Shown: piece by piece, positions 44,450 to 56,230 of the stretch
Layout: every line of letters begins with the position of its first letter
Numbering within the stretch: position 1 is the first letter of the stretch
NCBI GenBank assembly: GCA_009667805.1
Contig: CM019068.1
Coordinates: 4,323,218-4,387,217 of the forward strand
Reading direction: 5' to 3'
DNA: 64,000 bases
DNA from: Leptobrachium leishanense
Taxonomy: Eukaryota; Chordata; Amphibia; Anura; Megophryidae
Position numbers and translations under genes: made by a program
The notes under the pieces: model-generated
The model's database searches: none
The model's input: the letters and a program-made list of their open reading frames with translations, nothing else
What the model was told of the DNA's origin: nothing

Positions 44450-45661
44450 CCACTTGGCTGCTATGGACGCGCTCAGTGCGTCCAGCCAAGTGGTTCTCCT
44501 GTGCTATGGACGCGCTGAGCGCGTCCATGCACAGGAGGTAGCAATCTGCCGGATTCCGGCGGATTGCTGCGCCCCCCCGGTGCGCACTGACATCTTGGAT
44601 GTCAGCCCAGCACTCCAGGACCCCGGCGGAGCAATTAGATGTCATCGCGGTGGCGTGATGACATCTAATTCAGGCGCCCCCCCCCCGCATGTACGGAGGA
44701 AGCTCCTGAAAGTGTGGGGCGGAGGTCCTTCGGACCTCTCTCCCTCTCGATCGCCGGGGGGTAGAGGGTTAATCCAGGCACCGTTTGGAAGGGCACAGCC
44801 TGCCCTTCCAAATGGAGGCTGTGATTAACCCCTGGGAGCCGGATCACGAATCGGCGCTGAAAAGCGCCGGATCGTGATCCTCTCCTGGAGGTGGCCGACA
44901 TCTTGGATGTCGGCCAAACCTCCAGGAACTCCCCCTGAGGACTGGCGTCATCATGCATAGCACGATGACGCCAGTCCTGGAGTTAACCCCTAGCTGCCAC
45001 CAATGGTAGAGATAGGGGGTTCCAATGAACCCCCTATCTCCTGATCCGTGGCAGCTAGGGCTTAATGTTTGATATCATTGGATCGGCCAGAGCATGGCCT
45101 TTCCAAGGATACTAAAGATGAGCTTGAAAAATGTTTTTATAAAAAAATAAAAATTATTTAAAAAAAATTCTAAAAAAAAATAAACAAGTTTTTTTGTTTG
45201 TTTTTGTTCTGTTAATGCAGCAATATTGTTCCCATTTCAATTATAATGTGAACAATAATGCTGCACTACCAATTTTTGTATGCGGTGCATTTGTTAAAGC
45301 GAAATTTTCCCCAAAAAAATGTAACGAGACCCCATTTCTAATTTTTTTAACTAGCGCACCCCATACAAAATATAACCGCAAACGATCGCATGTTAAAATG
45401 TGAAAAAAAAAACACTTTACACATAATAAATTATTAAATTCTAATTTTATTGCATTTTTTGTTATAATATACAGACATGACATAACGTATACAAATAATA
45501 ATGACATATTATGAATCTGCCAAGTCTGCCGGAAAGAACGATATATAATATGTCTGGGTCATATATCAAAATATGGCTACAAAACGCGGTTAAACATGAT
45601 GAGCGAAAGCGGTAAAAATGACCTCAGCACAGAGGTGTGAAAAGCCTCAGCAGCGAAAGGG
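44450..45661 (+). mobile_element. TTAA-flanked multi-hairpin element, copy 2
   Basis: TTAA at 44446-44449 and 45662-45665. Same hairpin order as copy 1. Here the terminus itself is in a hairpin: CCACTTGGCT (44450) pairs with AGCCAAGTGG (44484-44493). Other hairpins: 44628-44669, 44848-44880, 44885-44926, 44938-44979, 45009-45040 inside a stem 44981-45064, and 45077-45107. Short frames across it are shadows. Confidence 0.8.
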
Positions 45662-45665
45662 TTAA

Positions 45666-46070
45666 ATGCAGCATATTAGGATGTTTTAGGGAAATTAATT
45701 CTCAAATCTCAATCAGAAGCAGACACCACCCCACCCTCACTATATTGTACAATGTATCAAATTGATTACCAGACTAAAAACACCTGGTGTTATGCCCGTT
45801 TGTGAACAGAGGTCATTTAGAGTTGATAATCTTTCCACGTACACATTAGTTTTTAATTCAATATCTAATAAACCGTTGCTTATAATATTCTGCAGTAAAG
45901 AGTCTCTTTATTTCTAGATTTTTTTAGTATTTTTTTAAAGCATTTTCTATACTTTTTTCAAAATTTGTTTTTTCGAACCCGAACCGAACACGCCCAAAAA
46001 GTTCAAAATTCGCAAACTTTCGAACTGCCAAAGTTCGGGTCGAACTCCGAACCCGAACAGCTCATCCCTA
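45666..46070 (+). mobile_element. TTCG-rich hAT-type MITE
   Basis: The right end, GAACAGCTCATCCCTA at 46070, matches the hAT terminus. The part from 45853 matches 38890-38999 and, reversed, 31091-31344. It is inserted in the hAT transposase that follows. The first 180 bases show nothing recognisable. Confidence 0.6.
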
Positions 46071-46079
46071 TTAACCATC

Positions 46080-47642
46080 TCTGCACCTGCCCCTGTGTAG
46101 CCCCTGTCAGGCGTCGGTTTAACTGCCACTTTGCCAGAGACACAGAAGGAGGAGGAGGAGAAAGAAGAGGGAGAGGGGTTGGTGGAGCAGACAGACCTCA
46201 TACAAGCAGCTTTCTGGAGCCATGGTGGATGAACAAGCTCCAGCACAGAGCCCCATCTTGGATCCCTCCCAGCTGCATCAGAGTTACCCAGTGTGCCGTG
46301 AAGGAAATGTAACGACCCTGTCCATGCTTGCTGGACCACGTGTCTAAAGTCACATGCACCTTGCTGCTTACTGCCTTTCCCAATGCCTCCATAACATTGT
46401 CTTCCACGTGCTGGTATAGTGCTGGAATGGCCTTCTGTGAAAAGTAATGGCGTTTTGGAACCTGCCACTGTGGTACAGCACATTCAGCAAATTCACGGAA
46501 GGGAGCAGAGTCCACCAGCTGGAAAGGCAGCAGCTGCAATGCGAGTAATTTTGCTAAGCTGGCATTTAGACTATGTGCTTGGGGATGGTTAGGACTATAT
46601 TTTTTCTTATGCTGCATGCTGGTACATCCATTTCTGTAGCATCATCCCTGTCAGTGGAGGTTGTAGCAGGCAATGACATGGCAGGACATACAGTGGGGGT
46701 AGAGACAGATGAGGAGGAGGAAGACCTATGCAAAGTTTTGCGCCAACGGGATGCGTGGCAGGTGGTCATATGTCACCTCAAGCACGTGGTACCCAAGCGT
46801 CCGGTGTCTTTCCCATGCTTCAGCCTCATCTGACATAGATTACAAATAGCAACGGTGGGGTCTGCTGCACATTTCTTAAAGAACTCCCAGACAGCAGAGT
46901 TCCTGGATGTGTGCTTTGAGAGAACAGCACTCTGCACCTGAGCAGCTCTGACATCTGATGCTTTGGACTGGCTAGTGCTACGGTTGGTCATAGAGGATGT
47001 TGTGCCTCATGTTTGTTGTGCCTCCTCCTCACTTGACTCCTCTGTTCGATCAGGCACCCAGGTGGAGTCAGGGACCTTATCATCATTGTCATCACCCCCT
47101 ATCTCCTCATCACTGGAGCCAACTTGGCAGTATGCTGCATCTGCTGGGGCAACATGAGTGCCAGTTATTTGTGTGTCATCATTGGCACCCCCTTCCTCTA
47201 GGTTGATTATACTCCCTTCCTCAACCTCAGAGATTGAATCAGAGCACTGTATTGCTGCGCATCCTCAAGCAGCATGTCACTGTCATTGTAGTCAAACAAT
47301 TCAGCTGACTCCTCCTTGTGTGATAGTGAGGCTACGGCAGGAGTAGCTGTGGACATGGAGGCTGCATTAGATGCTTTGGCAGCTGAGGTGGACTGTAAAG
47401 CACTACAAGCCTGGCTGGCAGAGGACTCGGAGGATGAGGATAGCCTGTTTAGCCAATCCTGCAAATCCTCTGTATGTTGCTGCTGCTTGAGACGACCAGC
47501 ACCAGTTAGAAAGGACTAGCGTGCTGCAGAGGATGCACCACGTCCACCACGACCAGAGGCACAGCCTCCCGACACAGAGGCTGCTTTCCCTCTTATTTGT
47601 GTCTGGGAGCATCTGCCTGTCCTTTTTGGTGTTTCTGACATG
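46080..47642 (-). pseudogene. hAT transposase N-terminal half
   Basis: Start at 47642: MSETPKRTGRCSQTQIRGKA, then an in-frame TAG near 47517, the Ser-rich/acidic region, BED finger (SAVWEFFKKCAADP, CNLCQM, TTCLR with HMTTCHAS), FREFAECAVPQWQVPKRHYF and LDTWSSKHGQGRYISFTAHW (46330). Frame changes near 46610 and 46780. The catalytic second Asp and the C-terminus are missing. Confidence 0.85.
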
Positions 47643-47699
47643 GTGAATTATATATAGATTAAATATATACAGAACTCTGATTCAACTCTGGTATAAAGA

Positions 47700-48410
47700 T
47701 TAAATATTTCCAGAACTCTGGTATAACTCAGTGAGACAAGACACAGATTGCAATTCCCAGAGACCTCCTATAAATCAGTGAGACCCCCTGATGGGTGCCA
47801 GTGACAAGACACAAATTACAATTCGCAGAAATCTGCTACAAGTCAGTGAGACCCCTGATAGGACCCCCTGATAGCTGGCAACAGTGACAAGACACAGATT
47901 ACAATTCACAGAAATCTGCTAGAAGTATGTGGGACCCCTTATAGCTGGCAGTGAGAAGCCACAGATTACAAATCTCAGAAACCTCCTATAAATCGGTGAA
48001 ACCCCCTGATGGGTGGCAGTGACAAGACACAGATTACCTCAATTCCCAAATATTTTATAGAAATTACTGACCCCCAAAATACTGGGTGGCAGTGACAAGA
48101 CACAGATTACCTCAATTCACAGATATTTTGGAGAAATTGCTGACCCCCCAAAATACTTGGTGGCAGCCAGTGAGAACACACAGATTACCTCAATTCCCAA
48201 ATATTTTGTAGAAATTACTGACCCACAAAATACTGCGTGGCACTGGCAGTGACAAGACACAGATTACCTCAATTCCCAAATATTTTGTAGAAATTACTGA
48301 CCCCCAAAATACTGGGTGTCAGTGAGAACACACAGATTAGAACAATTCCCAGATATTTTGTAGAAATGAGACCCCCCCCAGTAGCTGGTGGCAGACTGGC
48401 ACTGAGAACA
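47700..48410 (-). repeat. Leader repeats of the hAT copy
   Basis: About five 80-bp units (ACAAGACACAGATTACCTCA, TGACCCCCAAAATACT; 48000-48400) followed by about four units of the 68-bp type (TATAAATCAGTGAGACCCCC; 47740-48000). Both unit types recur, much longer, at 61880-64000. Confidence 0.85.
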
Positions 48411-48782
48411 AACACTAACACAACAACAATCTCCTCTCAAATCTCCTCTCAAACGCATGTTGAAGCGCTGTGTGAATCCTTATATAGTGTGCTGCGGGAC
48501 TTGCCCAATCAGGACTCTGAGCCGTGATTGGCATAGTCTTGAATCTGTCTTGCACCTGACCTGTGGTCAGGTGCAAGGCTGTAGCCAATTACAAGCTTCA
48601 GGCCAGTGGAAAAGTGCATTGTGGTCCATTGTGGGCGAACATGCGGAAATGTTCGTAGTTCACGAACATGCGAACAGGCGATGTTCGATGCGAACTCCGA
48701 ACCAATCGAACCGAACAGCTCATCCCTAATCCCAATCCACTCAAATAAAAAGGATGAGGGTAGATTGAGCAGAGTTCAGCGC

Positions 48783-49741
48783 TGTTGTGGAAATTTTATT
48801 ATGTGGACATTATATTCTAGGATGTGTGTTTTATAAATTGTCATCTGTCTCCCTGTGTTTGGATTAAACTGAGAATCGCTCTAGCAGAGTGTATTTTGGG
48901 TTAATCAGAACCAGCGGCAAAACCGTCAGTATGAAAACCTTCTCTTTGGTTTAGAGACGTGTTCTCAGTGTGTGTAGGCATTTGGCGGTTTGTGAGTACT
49001 AAGTGCAATGCGCTGGGCTCCTTACCTCCCAATGTCTATGCACATTGGAGAAGTGAAGTCTGCATAACGAGAGATACGTATTATATCTCTGTTGCGGCTA
49101 CGCTATCCCTTTCTGGATACATACCTGCTTTTAAGACATTTAAGCCTTGTCTGTACACTCGTACCGTGTACAGACAATTACTGAATGTCTCCACAGATAT
49201 ATGTCACAAATGCATAAGAACAAGTAGACTGATCTTCACTAGATGCTGATCACTCTGAGCAGTATCTGAATGGGGTCCATACTGACAGTGATGGGGGATG
49301 GTCAGACAAACATGGCTGACGGGGACCATGGAGATGACTTAGGGATGAGTCATGTAAAGGGTGCCGGTCGGTCATTCTAGTCCACTTCCCTGTCCTTTTG
49401 ATATGTAAATGTAATTACTGGGCAAACTGGTTTTCTGTTGTACAGCCAGTTGGCCACTGGGCGTTGTGCTTCTGTGTATTAAATTAAGCTGACCAGGGGC
49501 ACACAGCTCCACTTGGGCAGAGGATTTCCAGCTTGAAGCATGGTGTGTGTGTGTGACTCTTTCTGGGCTAGAGAAGGGATCCACTATACAGGGAATGAGG
49601 ATGCAGAAGACCACAGCAGAGTCTCTGGGTCTCCTTACTGCATGCGTTCAGGTAAGTATTGCAGGGATAGCAGAGAGCTGATTGTAAGTGCAGCGGATCA
49701 AACTACATTAAGAAATTAATGGTAGATTAATTTCTACAACA
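48783..49741 (+). repeat. 5' LTR of the ERV
   Basis: Begins TGTTGTGGAAATTTT and ends TTTCTACAACA. By eye it differs from the 3' LTR at a modest number of sites, including a few-base indel near 48860. After it comes TTATGGAGAGCCAGG, where a primer site would lie. The primer tRNA could not be named. Confidence 0.9.
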
Positions 49742-50774
49742 TTATGGAGAGCCAGGTTAAACTAGGAACCAACAGATTTTTCCTCTGCACAGTAGAAAAA
49801 AGGAGAGAGAGGAAGTAAATTGTAATTTTGTCTCCTGCGTCGAGGAAATTTCTGCTTGGTAAAATAACGTTTTTGCTCGTTCTGTGTAAGAACGAGGTAA
49901 GTAATTTTCTGTTGTGTAGTTTTTTGGTGGATCTGAGCTGATTGTACAGAGACTGTATGGTGAGATTGTGACGTGTGTGCTGACTAGTACAGGGTATCGT
50001 TTTGTAACTTCTGTTTGTGTAACTTATGTTTGTAAGAGGTGATTTTGGTTTGTAGAGGCAGAATTTTGTTTGTACAGGAGAAACGGCATTTAGAGGATTT
50101 TTATCTGGCATTTAGAGGTTTTTGCTCTGGTTTCGGGGGTGGGGCACAGGGAATAGAGAAACTGTTTTGTTTAATTTGGTTTTTCTATTGCTGGATTTTG
50201 GAGACACCATCTTTGATTACCTTTGTGTGAAGAACATGTGCTTTGGCAGCCATCTTACCTTTGTGTCAAGAACATGTGCTTTGGCAGCCATCTTTGATTA
50301 CCTTTGTGTAAAGAACATGTGCTTTGGCAGCCATCTTGGTTAGTTTGGTGCTGCAGGTTTTTTAACAAGGAATTCAGTTTTAGATGGAGCTGATTCACTT
50401 TTAGGTTTGGTGTCTATGGAAAGCGATTCGTTTGTTTATGCCTCAAATGTTAGTTTTTGTCCTGAAGTTATTTTTGTCTTTTTTGTAACTTTTCTATGTA
50501 CGGCTTGATTTTGTTTTGAGTGTTCGATTATGTTATAGCCCAGTGACCAGCCTGATAGGGAATCATTGTGTGATGGTTAATGATTCTGCTTAATATTTGT
50601 ATATCTGTGGCTGTTACACTGAATTGTAGAATTGTTCGGCACAGTTAATACGGGTACTACAGTGTAGGAGGGTGGTGCTTTGTAGTTCTGTGCCAGAAGT
50701 ATTGGGACAACTCATAGAGATTGATAGCAGTGTCTTTTTCATAGTAACCATTGTAGTGTTTGTATTCCTGTACA
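49742..50774 (+). other. ERV leader region
   Basis: About 1 kb without a supported ORF, T/G-rich. It contains three direct repeats (50212-50336) listed separately. Confidence 0.6.
50212..50336 (+). repeat. Three direct repeats in ERV leader
   Basis: Three units of 38-44 bp containing AGAACATGTGCTTTGGCAGC followed by CATCTT. Confidence 0.9.
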
Positions 50775-51815
50775 ATGAAAAGCATTTTTAAGGAAGTAGC
50801 TAAGGTAGAACACACGGTAGCCATTGTTCAAGCTATGCAGGGATCTATTGATCCGTGGCGGCAGGCCCAGAATTGTGTAGCAGACCTAATAGGTAATGGA
50901 AAGTTCCGCAAACGGAAAGGAAAGTATGCTCTGATTTTTGCTGCTGGTTGGATAGCTGATAAATTTCAGGAGTCTTGTAGGCTGAAGCTGAGTTTGGAAG
51001 GAGAGATGGAAGATTTAAAAGTGGAAATTGATAAATTGAGAGCTCTTGTTGTCCAGCAGGCAGCTGAAACTAGCACAGAGTATGAATGTACTGTGAGGTC
51101 TAATACTGAGCTGTGCAAGGAGAATGAATGTTTGTCTGAAAGCTCGACGCATGCACAGAAGGCTGTAAGGGAATTGTCTGGTCCCAACAGGAGGACAGAA
51201 GTTGAACATTGTGCTGTAAGTATGGAGAAGTCTGAGGACTTTGGGTCAGATACTGAAACCGACTCAGGGATGGAGATGGACAATTTGTCTGACCCTGGAG
51301 TTGGAAATGTTAATGCAATGGCGGAGGATATCTCAGGTGAGTCTGCGGTAAAAGTACTCCATTCAGATAGTGGTGTGGGATCTAGTCATGCTAGGATGGC
51401 TAGTGTTGTGCAGCAAGGCCGATCACCATGTGCCCAGGGAAGGTTTTGTGCAGGGAGACAAGCTATTCATTGTTTTGCATGCAGGGGATTTGCGCACATT
51501 GCGAGGTACTGTGTTGTAACTAATGGCAACAGACACAGAGATTCTAAGTATCCCAGAACCACACCTAGAAGTAAAGCAGTTTATTCAGCAAGGTGGGGTA
51601 ATGGTCCCAGACATGGATCTTTGCAAAGGCATAGAAGCCAGGGACAGCCAAGGTCATGGATCCAGGAAACAGATTTAAAATCCCAGTATGAACAGCTGAA
51701 ATGTGAAAATGTGAAGCTTAGAGAGGAAAGAGATCGTTTCTGGGAATTCAGCAGAGTTCCTGATTTTGGGTTCCAGAGAAGGGGAAATGAAGAGATGTTA
51801 TTGAGGTCTTTCTAA
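50775..51815 (+). CDS. gag: ERV Gag-like protein
   Basis: 346 residues from ATG 50775, with an intact frame. The N-terminal 75 residues are globular-looking (VAIVQAMQGSIDPWRQAQN). A coiled coil follows from about 75-140 (LEGEMEDLKVEIDKLRALVV), then an acidic Ser/Asp-rich middle. One CCHC knuckle, CFACRGFAHIARYC, is at 233-246, then a basic Arg-rich stretch and a second short coiled coil near the end (YEQLKCENVKLREERDRF). No classic major homology region was seen. The knuckle and position after a 5' LTR support Gag. The two coiled coils and short length are unusual. Confidence 0.7.
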   Translation: MKSIFKEVAKVEHTVAIVQAMQGSIDPWRQAQNCVADLIGNGKFRKRKGKYALIFAAGWIADKFQESCRLKLSLEGEMEDLKVEIDKLRALVVQQAAETSTEYECTVRSNTELCKENECLSESSTHAQKAVRELSGPNRRTEVEHCAVSMEKSEDFGSDTETDSGMEMDNLSDPGVGNVNAMAEDISGESAVKVLHSDSGVGSSHARMASVVQQGRSPCAQGRFCAGRQAIHCFACRGFAHIARYCVVTNGNRHRDSKYPRTTPRSKAVYSARWGNGPRHGSLQRHRSQGQPRSWIQETDLKSQYEQLKCENVKLREERDRFWEFSRVPDFGFQRRGNEEMLLRSF

Positions 51816-51868
51816 GCTATTTTACTGTTTGTATTTTGCAGGGAAAAAAATAGAACTTTTAAACTTAA

Positions 51869-53103
51869 CCACTTGGCTGCTATGGACGCGCTCAGCGCGT
51901 CCAGCCAAGTGGTTCTCCTGTGCTACGGACGCGCTCAGCGCGTCCGAGCAAAGGAGGCAGAAATCCGCCGGATTCTGGCGGATTGCTGCGCCCCCCCGGT
52001 GCGGGCTGACATCTTGGATGTCAGCCCAGCACTCGGGAGCCCGGCGGGGACATTAGATGTCATCGCGGCTACGCGATGACATCTAATTCAGGCGCCCCCC
52101 CGCATGTGCGGAGGAGGCGCCTGAAAGGGAGAGGGGGAGGTCCTTCGGACCTCTCTCCCTCCCGATCGCCGGGGAGCAGGGGGTTAAGATAGGCACCGCT
52201 TGGAAGGCACAGCCTGCCCTTCCAAACGGTGGCTCTCATTAACCCCTGGGGAGCCGGATCACGAATCGGCGCTGAAAAGCGCCGGTTCGTGATCTTTTCC
52301 CGGAGCTGGCCGACATCTTGGATGTCGGCCAAGCCTCCGATAACTCCCCCTGAGGACTGGCGTCATCGTGCTATGCACGATGACGCCAGTCCTGGAGTTA
52401 ACCCCTAACTGCCACCAACTGTGGAGATAGGGAGTTCATTGGAACTCCCTATCTCCCGATCCGTGGCAGCTAGGGGTTAATTTTGGTATTGTTGGATCGG
52501 CCAGAGCATGGCCGTTCCAACGATACCAAACACCACTGTGAAAAACGTTTTTAAAAAAATTTAAAAAATTTAAATAAAAAAAAAATATTTAAAATAAAAT
52601 TATAAAAAAAAAATAAACAAGTTTTTTTTTTTTTTTTTTGGTTTGTTAATGCAGCAATATTGTTCCCATTTCAATTATAATGTGAACAATGATGCTGCAC
52701 TAATGATTTTTGCATGCGGTGCGTTTGTTAAAAATCGCGTAATTTCCCCCAAACAAAAATGTAACGAGACCCCCATCTCTAATTTTTTTAACAAGCGCAC
52801 CCCATACAAAATATAACCGCAATTGCTCACATGTTAAAATGTGAAAAAAAATACACTTTACACGTTGTAAATTATTGAAAATTCATATTTTATTGCATTT
52901 TTTGTTATAATATACAGACAGGTCATGACGTATACATATAATAATGACATATTATTAATCTGCGAGTCTGATGGAAAGAACGATATATAATATGTCTGGG
53001 TCATATACTAAAATAAGCCTTCAAAACGCATTTAAACATGATGAGCAAAACCGGTAAATATGACCTCAGCACAGAGGCGTAAAACGCCTCAGCAGCGAAA
53101 GGG
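51869..53103 (+). mobile_element. TTAA-flanked multi-hairpin element, copy 3
   Basis: TTAA at 51865-51868 and 53104-53107, inserted just after the ERV gag stop. Same order of hairpins. Two hairpins have inverted loops relative to copies 1 and 2 (52362-52384 and 52424-52455). The terminus hairpin CCACTTGGCT/AGCCAAGTGG is present. Confidence 0.8.
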
Positions 53104-53107
53104 TTAA

Positions 53108-54719
53108 TTCAAATTGACTTTTTCCTTTCGCTGGAAACCTGTTTGGGGACCTTATTGTAATGTTAAATCCTGTTTCTATTTTAATATAAAGGTGGCTGGG
53201 GACTGGACTGTTTCAGGCATTGATGTGTTAATTCAGTCCTATACAATTGTGTGTTCCAAGGGTTTTTTGTTTTGTTTTTGGTGTTTGCATTGAGGTTTGG
53301 TTTTAAGTTAAAAGTTACTTTTTACTGAATCTCAATGTATATAGCAAGATTTCCTGTAACTGAAGTTTTTGGTAGAGAGTGTACTTCAGTTGTTGTGTTT
53401 TTTTCATGTTATTGTTTTGAGTTTTAGAACTTTGCTGCATTTTGTATAGTATTGAATTACTGTTGGTTTTGTAGTAGAAAAAGAAAGGATTTGGTTTTAA
53501 AACTTTCTTTTTATATTTACTATCCATAAGCGGATTGTGCAAGCGAGAATAACACGCTTTTATTGGTTTAGAGTTGCTTTGCGCAGCGAGAAGGTCATTT
53601 CGGTTTTAAGTTCAGACTGTTTGTTAGGTTTTTTGAGAAGTTTTTTCATTTGGTGACAATGATTCAGGTGTTGTACTGAGACATCGTACAACTAGGAAAT
53701 AGACATCAGAAGGCTATCCCCATTTAACAAATGTATTGAGAGAAGCCACATTGTTCTGTAGAGAAAGAGGATAGTCATTGTGCTGTGCGGTTTAGTCTGG
53801 CGACGCAGTGTACGGGCGTACAGCGTATACGATTGTGTATGCATACACTGTGAGGGGTAGAGACATAATTCAGGGGGGGTAATCTGTGGTTGTTGACTAA
53901 TCGTTTGGGGCATAGTTCTGTACCAAACCTGTTGGGACAACAAGCCATAGAGTTACACGTCGCCTCAGTTAGGGTCTCTAGTTGGGGGACTATAGTGGTA
54001 TAGTGGTTATAGTCTGACAATCCACCGTAAAAGAGGACACCGGATGGTGCTCTCCTAAATTGGTGCAAGGGTTTCCCTGGACGCAGGGGTAAGACGATAA
54101 GCCGATTCGAATCGCCATGGGCAATGTGCCGTCCATGCAAGGGAAGGAAAGCGAGGCTTCCCACAGTCAGACGGCTGCGCAGCACACGAAATCTAGTTTT
54201 GGGGCGAAAGCCATGAAACCCCTTTAAAGAATGGCATAGATGGTCCAAGGGTACCGCTTGGGGTATCCCTCTGGAGGGGACGTTTGACGCCTGGAGATGG
54301 GAGAAATTCATAACTGAGTTTAAACCCAGACTCTGGATGGCAAAGACCTGAGATGTAGCTCAGATGTAGCTTCAGAAGTCTTTTAAGGTAAACTGACAGG
54401 GTATACAGAAGGCGGTTTCAGTCCGGAAGAACCGCATTATGTACACCTGGCCAGAGGGGATAGCCGCGATTGGTAATCCAATGATGGAAGCGGAAGAGGC
54501 TCTTTCTGGGCTAACTCTGCTAAGGCAGGCTGGATCCACTAACACTGGATCTGTTGTAGTTTCCTCTGATGTTTCTGTTATCACCAATGTAACTAACTTT
54601 GCTCTCTCCATTTTTTTGTGTTTTTACATTCCAGGGTCAACAACATGGACACGTCTTCATCAGGGGTCGGTGACTAGTCTCTCGGAATACAGTTGCAAGC
54701 TGAAGATCGTGTTAGATTA
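53108..54719 (+). other. Decayed ERV interior
   Basis: No long frame. A 36-codon frame from 54118 begins MGNVPSMQGKESEAS, a possible myristoylation-type start, preceded by GGTTTCCCTGGACGCAGGGG. A segment near 53918 (GTTCTGTACC ... GGGACAACAAGCCATAGAG) resembles one at 50688, so part of the interior may be duplicated or derive from a second related provirus. Confidence 0.4.
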
Positions 54720-54930
54720 GTGGGCCCCAATCCAGGGGTGGTACTGCTGCAGTATGTGGATGACTTTCTACTTTGCTATCCCACACGGGAGGTTTGTTAT
54801 TGGCATACTGTATCATTTCTTAACCATCTGGTGCCCACAGGTAATAAGGCTAACAAGGAGAAAGTACAGTTTTGCAAGGAAAAGGTTATCTTTTTAGGAC
54901 ATTGTATCTCTCAGGGTACCCGACATTAAC
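54720..54930 (+). pseudogene. pol: ERV reverse transcriptase fragment
   Basis: About 70 codons: VGPNPGVVLLQYVDDFLLCY with the YVDD active site at 54753-54764, then FLNHLVP and a KEKVIFLGHCISQG motif that follows the catalytic box in retroviral RTs. Sequence on both sides is lost or scrambled. RNase H, integrase and env were not found. Confidence 0.85.
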
Positions 54931-56230
54931 CACCCAGAGAGTAAAGACATTAAGTGGCTCTAACACCCACTAAACTGACTCTAAGATGATGCACCATTTT
55001 TGAACCCAGCGTCTCTTCTTCCTGTTATGAAGGAGGAAGAGAAGGGGGGAGATAATGGTGTGGAGATAATGGTGTGAAAAACGTAACTTTTCCAACTTTT
55101 ACTAACCATTCTAACCTCTCAACCTCTCAATTTTCCAACCTAGTAGGGAAACACTTTGAGGACCATCATGATTGCTTTTCCTTGATGAGATCCAAAAAGT
55201 CCACCAGGTCCGGGAGTCTCTCCTCTCTCCGGGAGTCAACCAGGTGATTGGATCATGCTAAAGAAACATCGAGGACGGGACTAGAGGCGAGATATCGTGG
55301 GCCATTCCAGGTGCTGCGGACGACGCCAACCTCCCTGAAGTTCGAGGGATGAGACAACTGGATCCACGCCGGTCACTGCAAGAAGTTTCTCAACTACGTC
55401 AAAGAGTGAAGAGTATCATTTTCTTTATTTGTTTAGTTCAGTTTATAGTGAGGGAAATGTACCTAAGACTAGCAAGGGCCACAAGGAGATATTTGTAATA
55501 GTAACTCTGGCTCCTGCCGTTCGCTTGTTTAAATTCTTGTGCGGTGTTGTAGTGAGGGAGATCACCAAGAAACAACAGTAGAGCGTCCAAAGGGGGGGTT
55601 TACAAGGGTCAGGTGCACACTGATGGGAGCAGGGCAGAGGCGGAGTCATAGCTAGTGAGGGTTGGAATCTTTATTTAAAGCTTTGGGAAGCTTCGGGGGA
55701 TTTCTTGTTTTTCATTGAATCCTGGCTAAGGGTAATGGGAGTATAAATACTTATGGTGTTTCTGTCTCTATTCCTTCTATGTGCCAGAGTGAGATGTTCC
55801 TGATGTCTAATCGACCGAGTTACCGAAGCCCGAACAGATGAGACGCCCAGAAGACCAACCCATGGACCGGATACAGAGGATTTCAAACCGACCAACGATC
55901 GACGCAATCCACCACCTCATGTCCTCCCTCTGAGTCACCTCCCCTAAAGCAGATTCTATGTGTCAAGTTCTACGTGTCAAGATTTGTTTTAAGATTTGCC
56001 CAAAAAATCGGCGTGTCAAGATTTGATTTTAGACTTGCTTTATGATCCACGTGTCAAGATTTGTTTTAACACTTGCTTTAAGATTCAGCATGTCAAGATG
56101 GACTGTCTGTTGTTTTCCATCATCTTTTTGACTTTTTGCATTCAGAACTTTACAAGAGGAACTGTTTCTTTCCAAGGAAGATCGAGATTCATCGAGGGAC
56201 ACTGGGGAGCAAATGACAAAGCGGAGGGAC
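54931..56230 (+). other. ERV 3' internal remnant
   Basis: No supported ORF. A purine-rich AAAGCGGAGGGA just before the 3' LTR may be the polypurine tract. Tandem repeats lie at 55955-56100. Confidence 0.45.
55955..56100 (+). repeat. Short tandem repeats before 3' LTR
   Basis: Four degenerate units built on GTGTCAAGATTTGTTTTA with TTGC. Confidence 0.75.

Larger units (their letters stand above)
46071..48728 (-). mobile_element. hAT element, minus strand, 3' truncated
   Basis: The terminus at 48728 reads TAGGGATGAGCTGTTCGG on the minus strand. TATA box near 48479-48484 (minus), leader repeats 47700-48410, start codon at 47642. The transposase breaks off at 46071 where the MITE lies. Same family as 19546-28236. 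Confidence 0.85.

Noticed and set aside
53775..54311. 178-codon minus-strand frame in the ERV interior
   Set aside because: Opposite in direction to the provirus and without a recognised domain; probably chance.
54931..56230. Search for an envelope gene in the ERV
   Set aside because: No frame with a signal peptide, cleavage site and membrane anchor was seen in the place expected.
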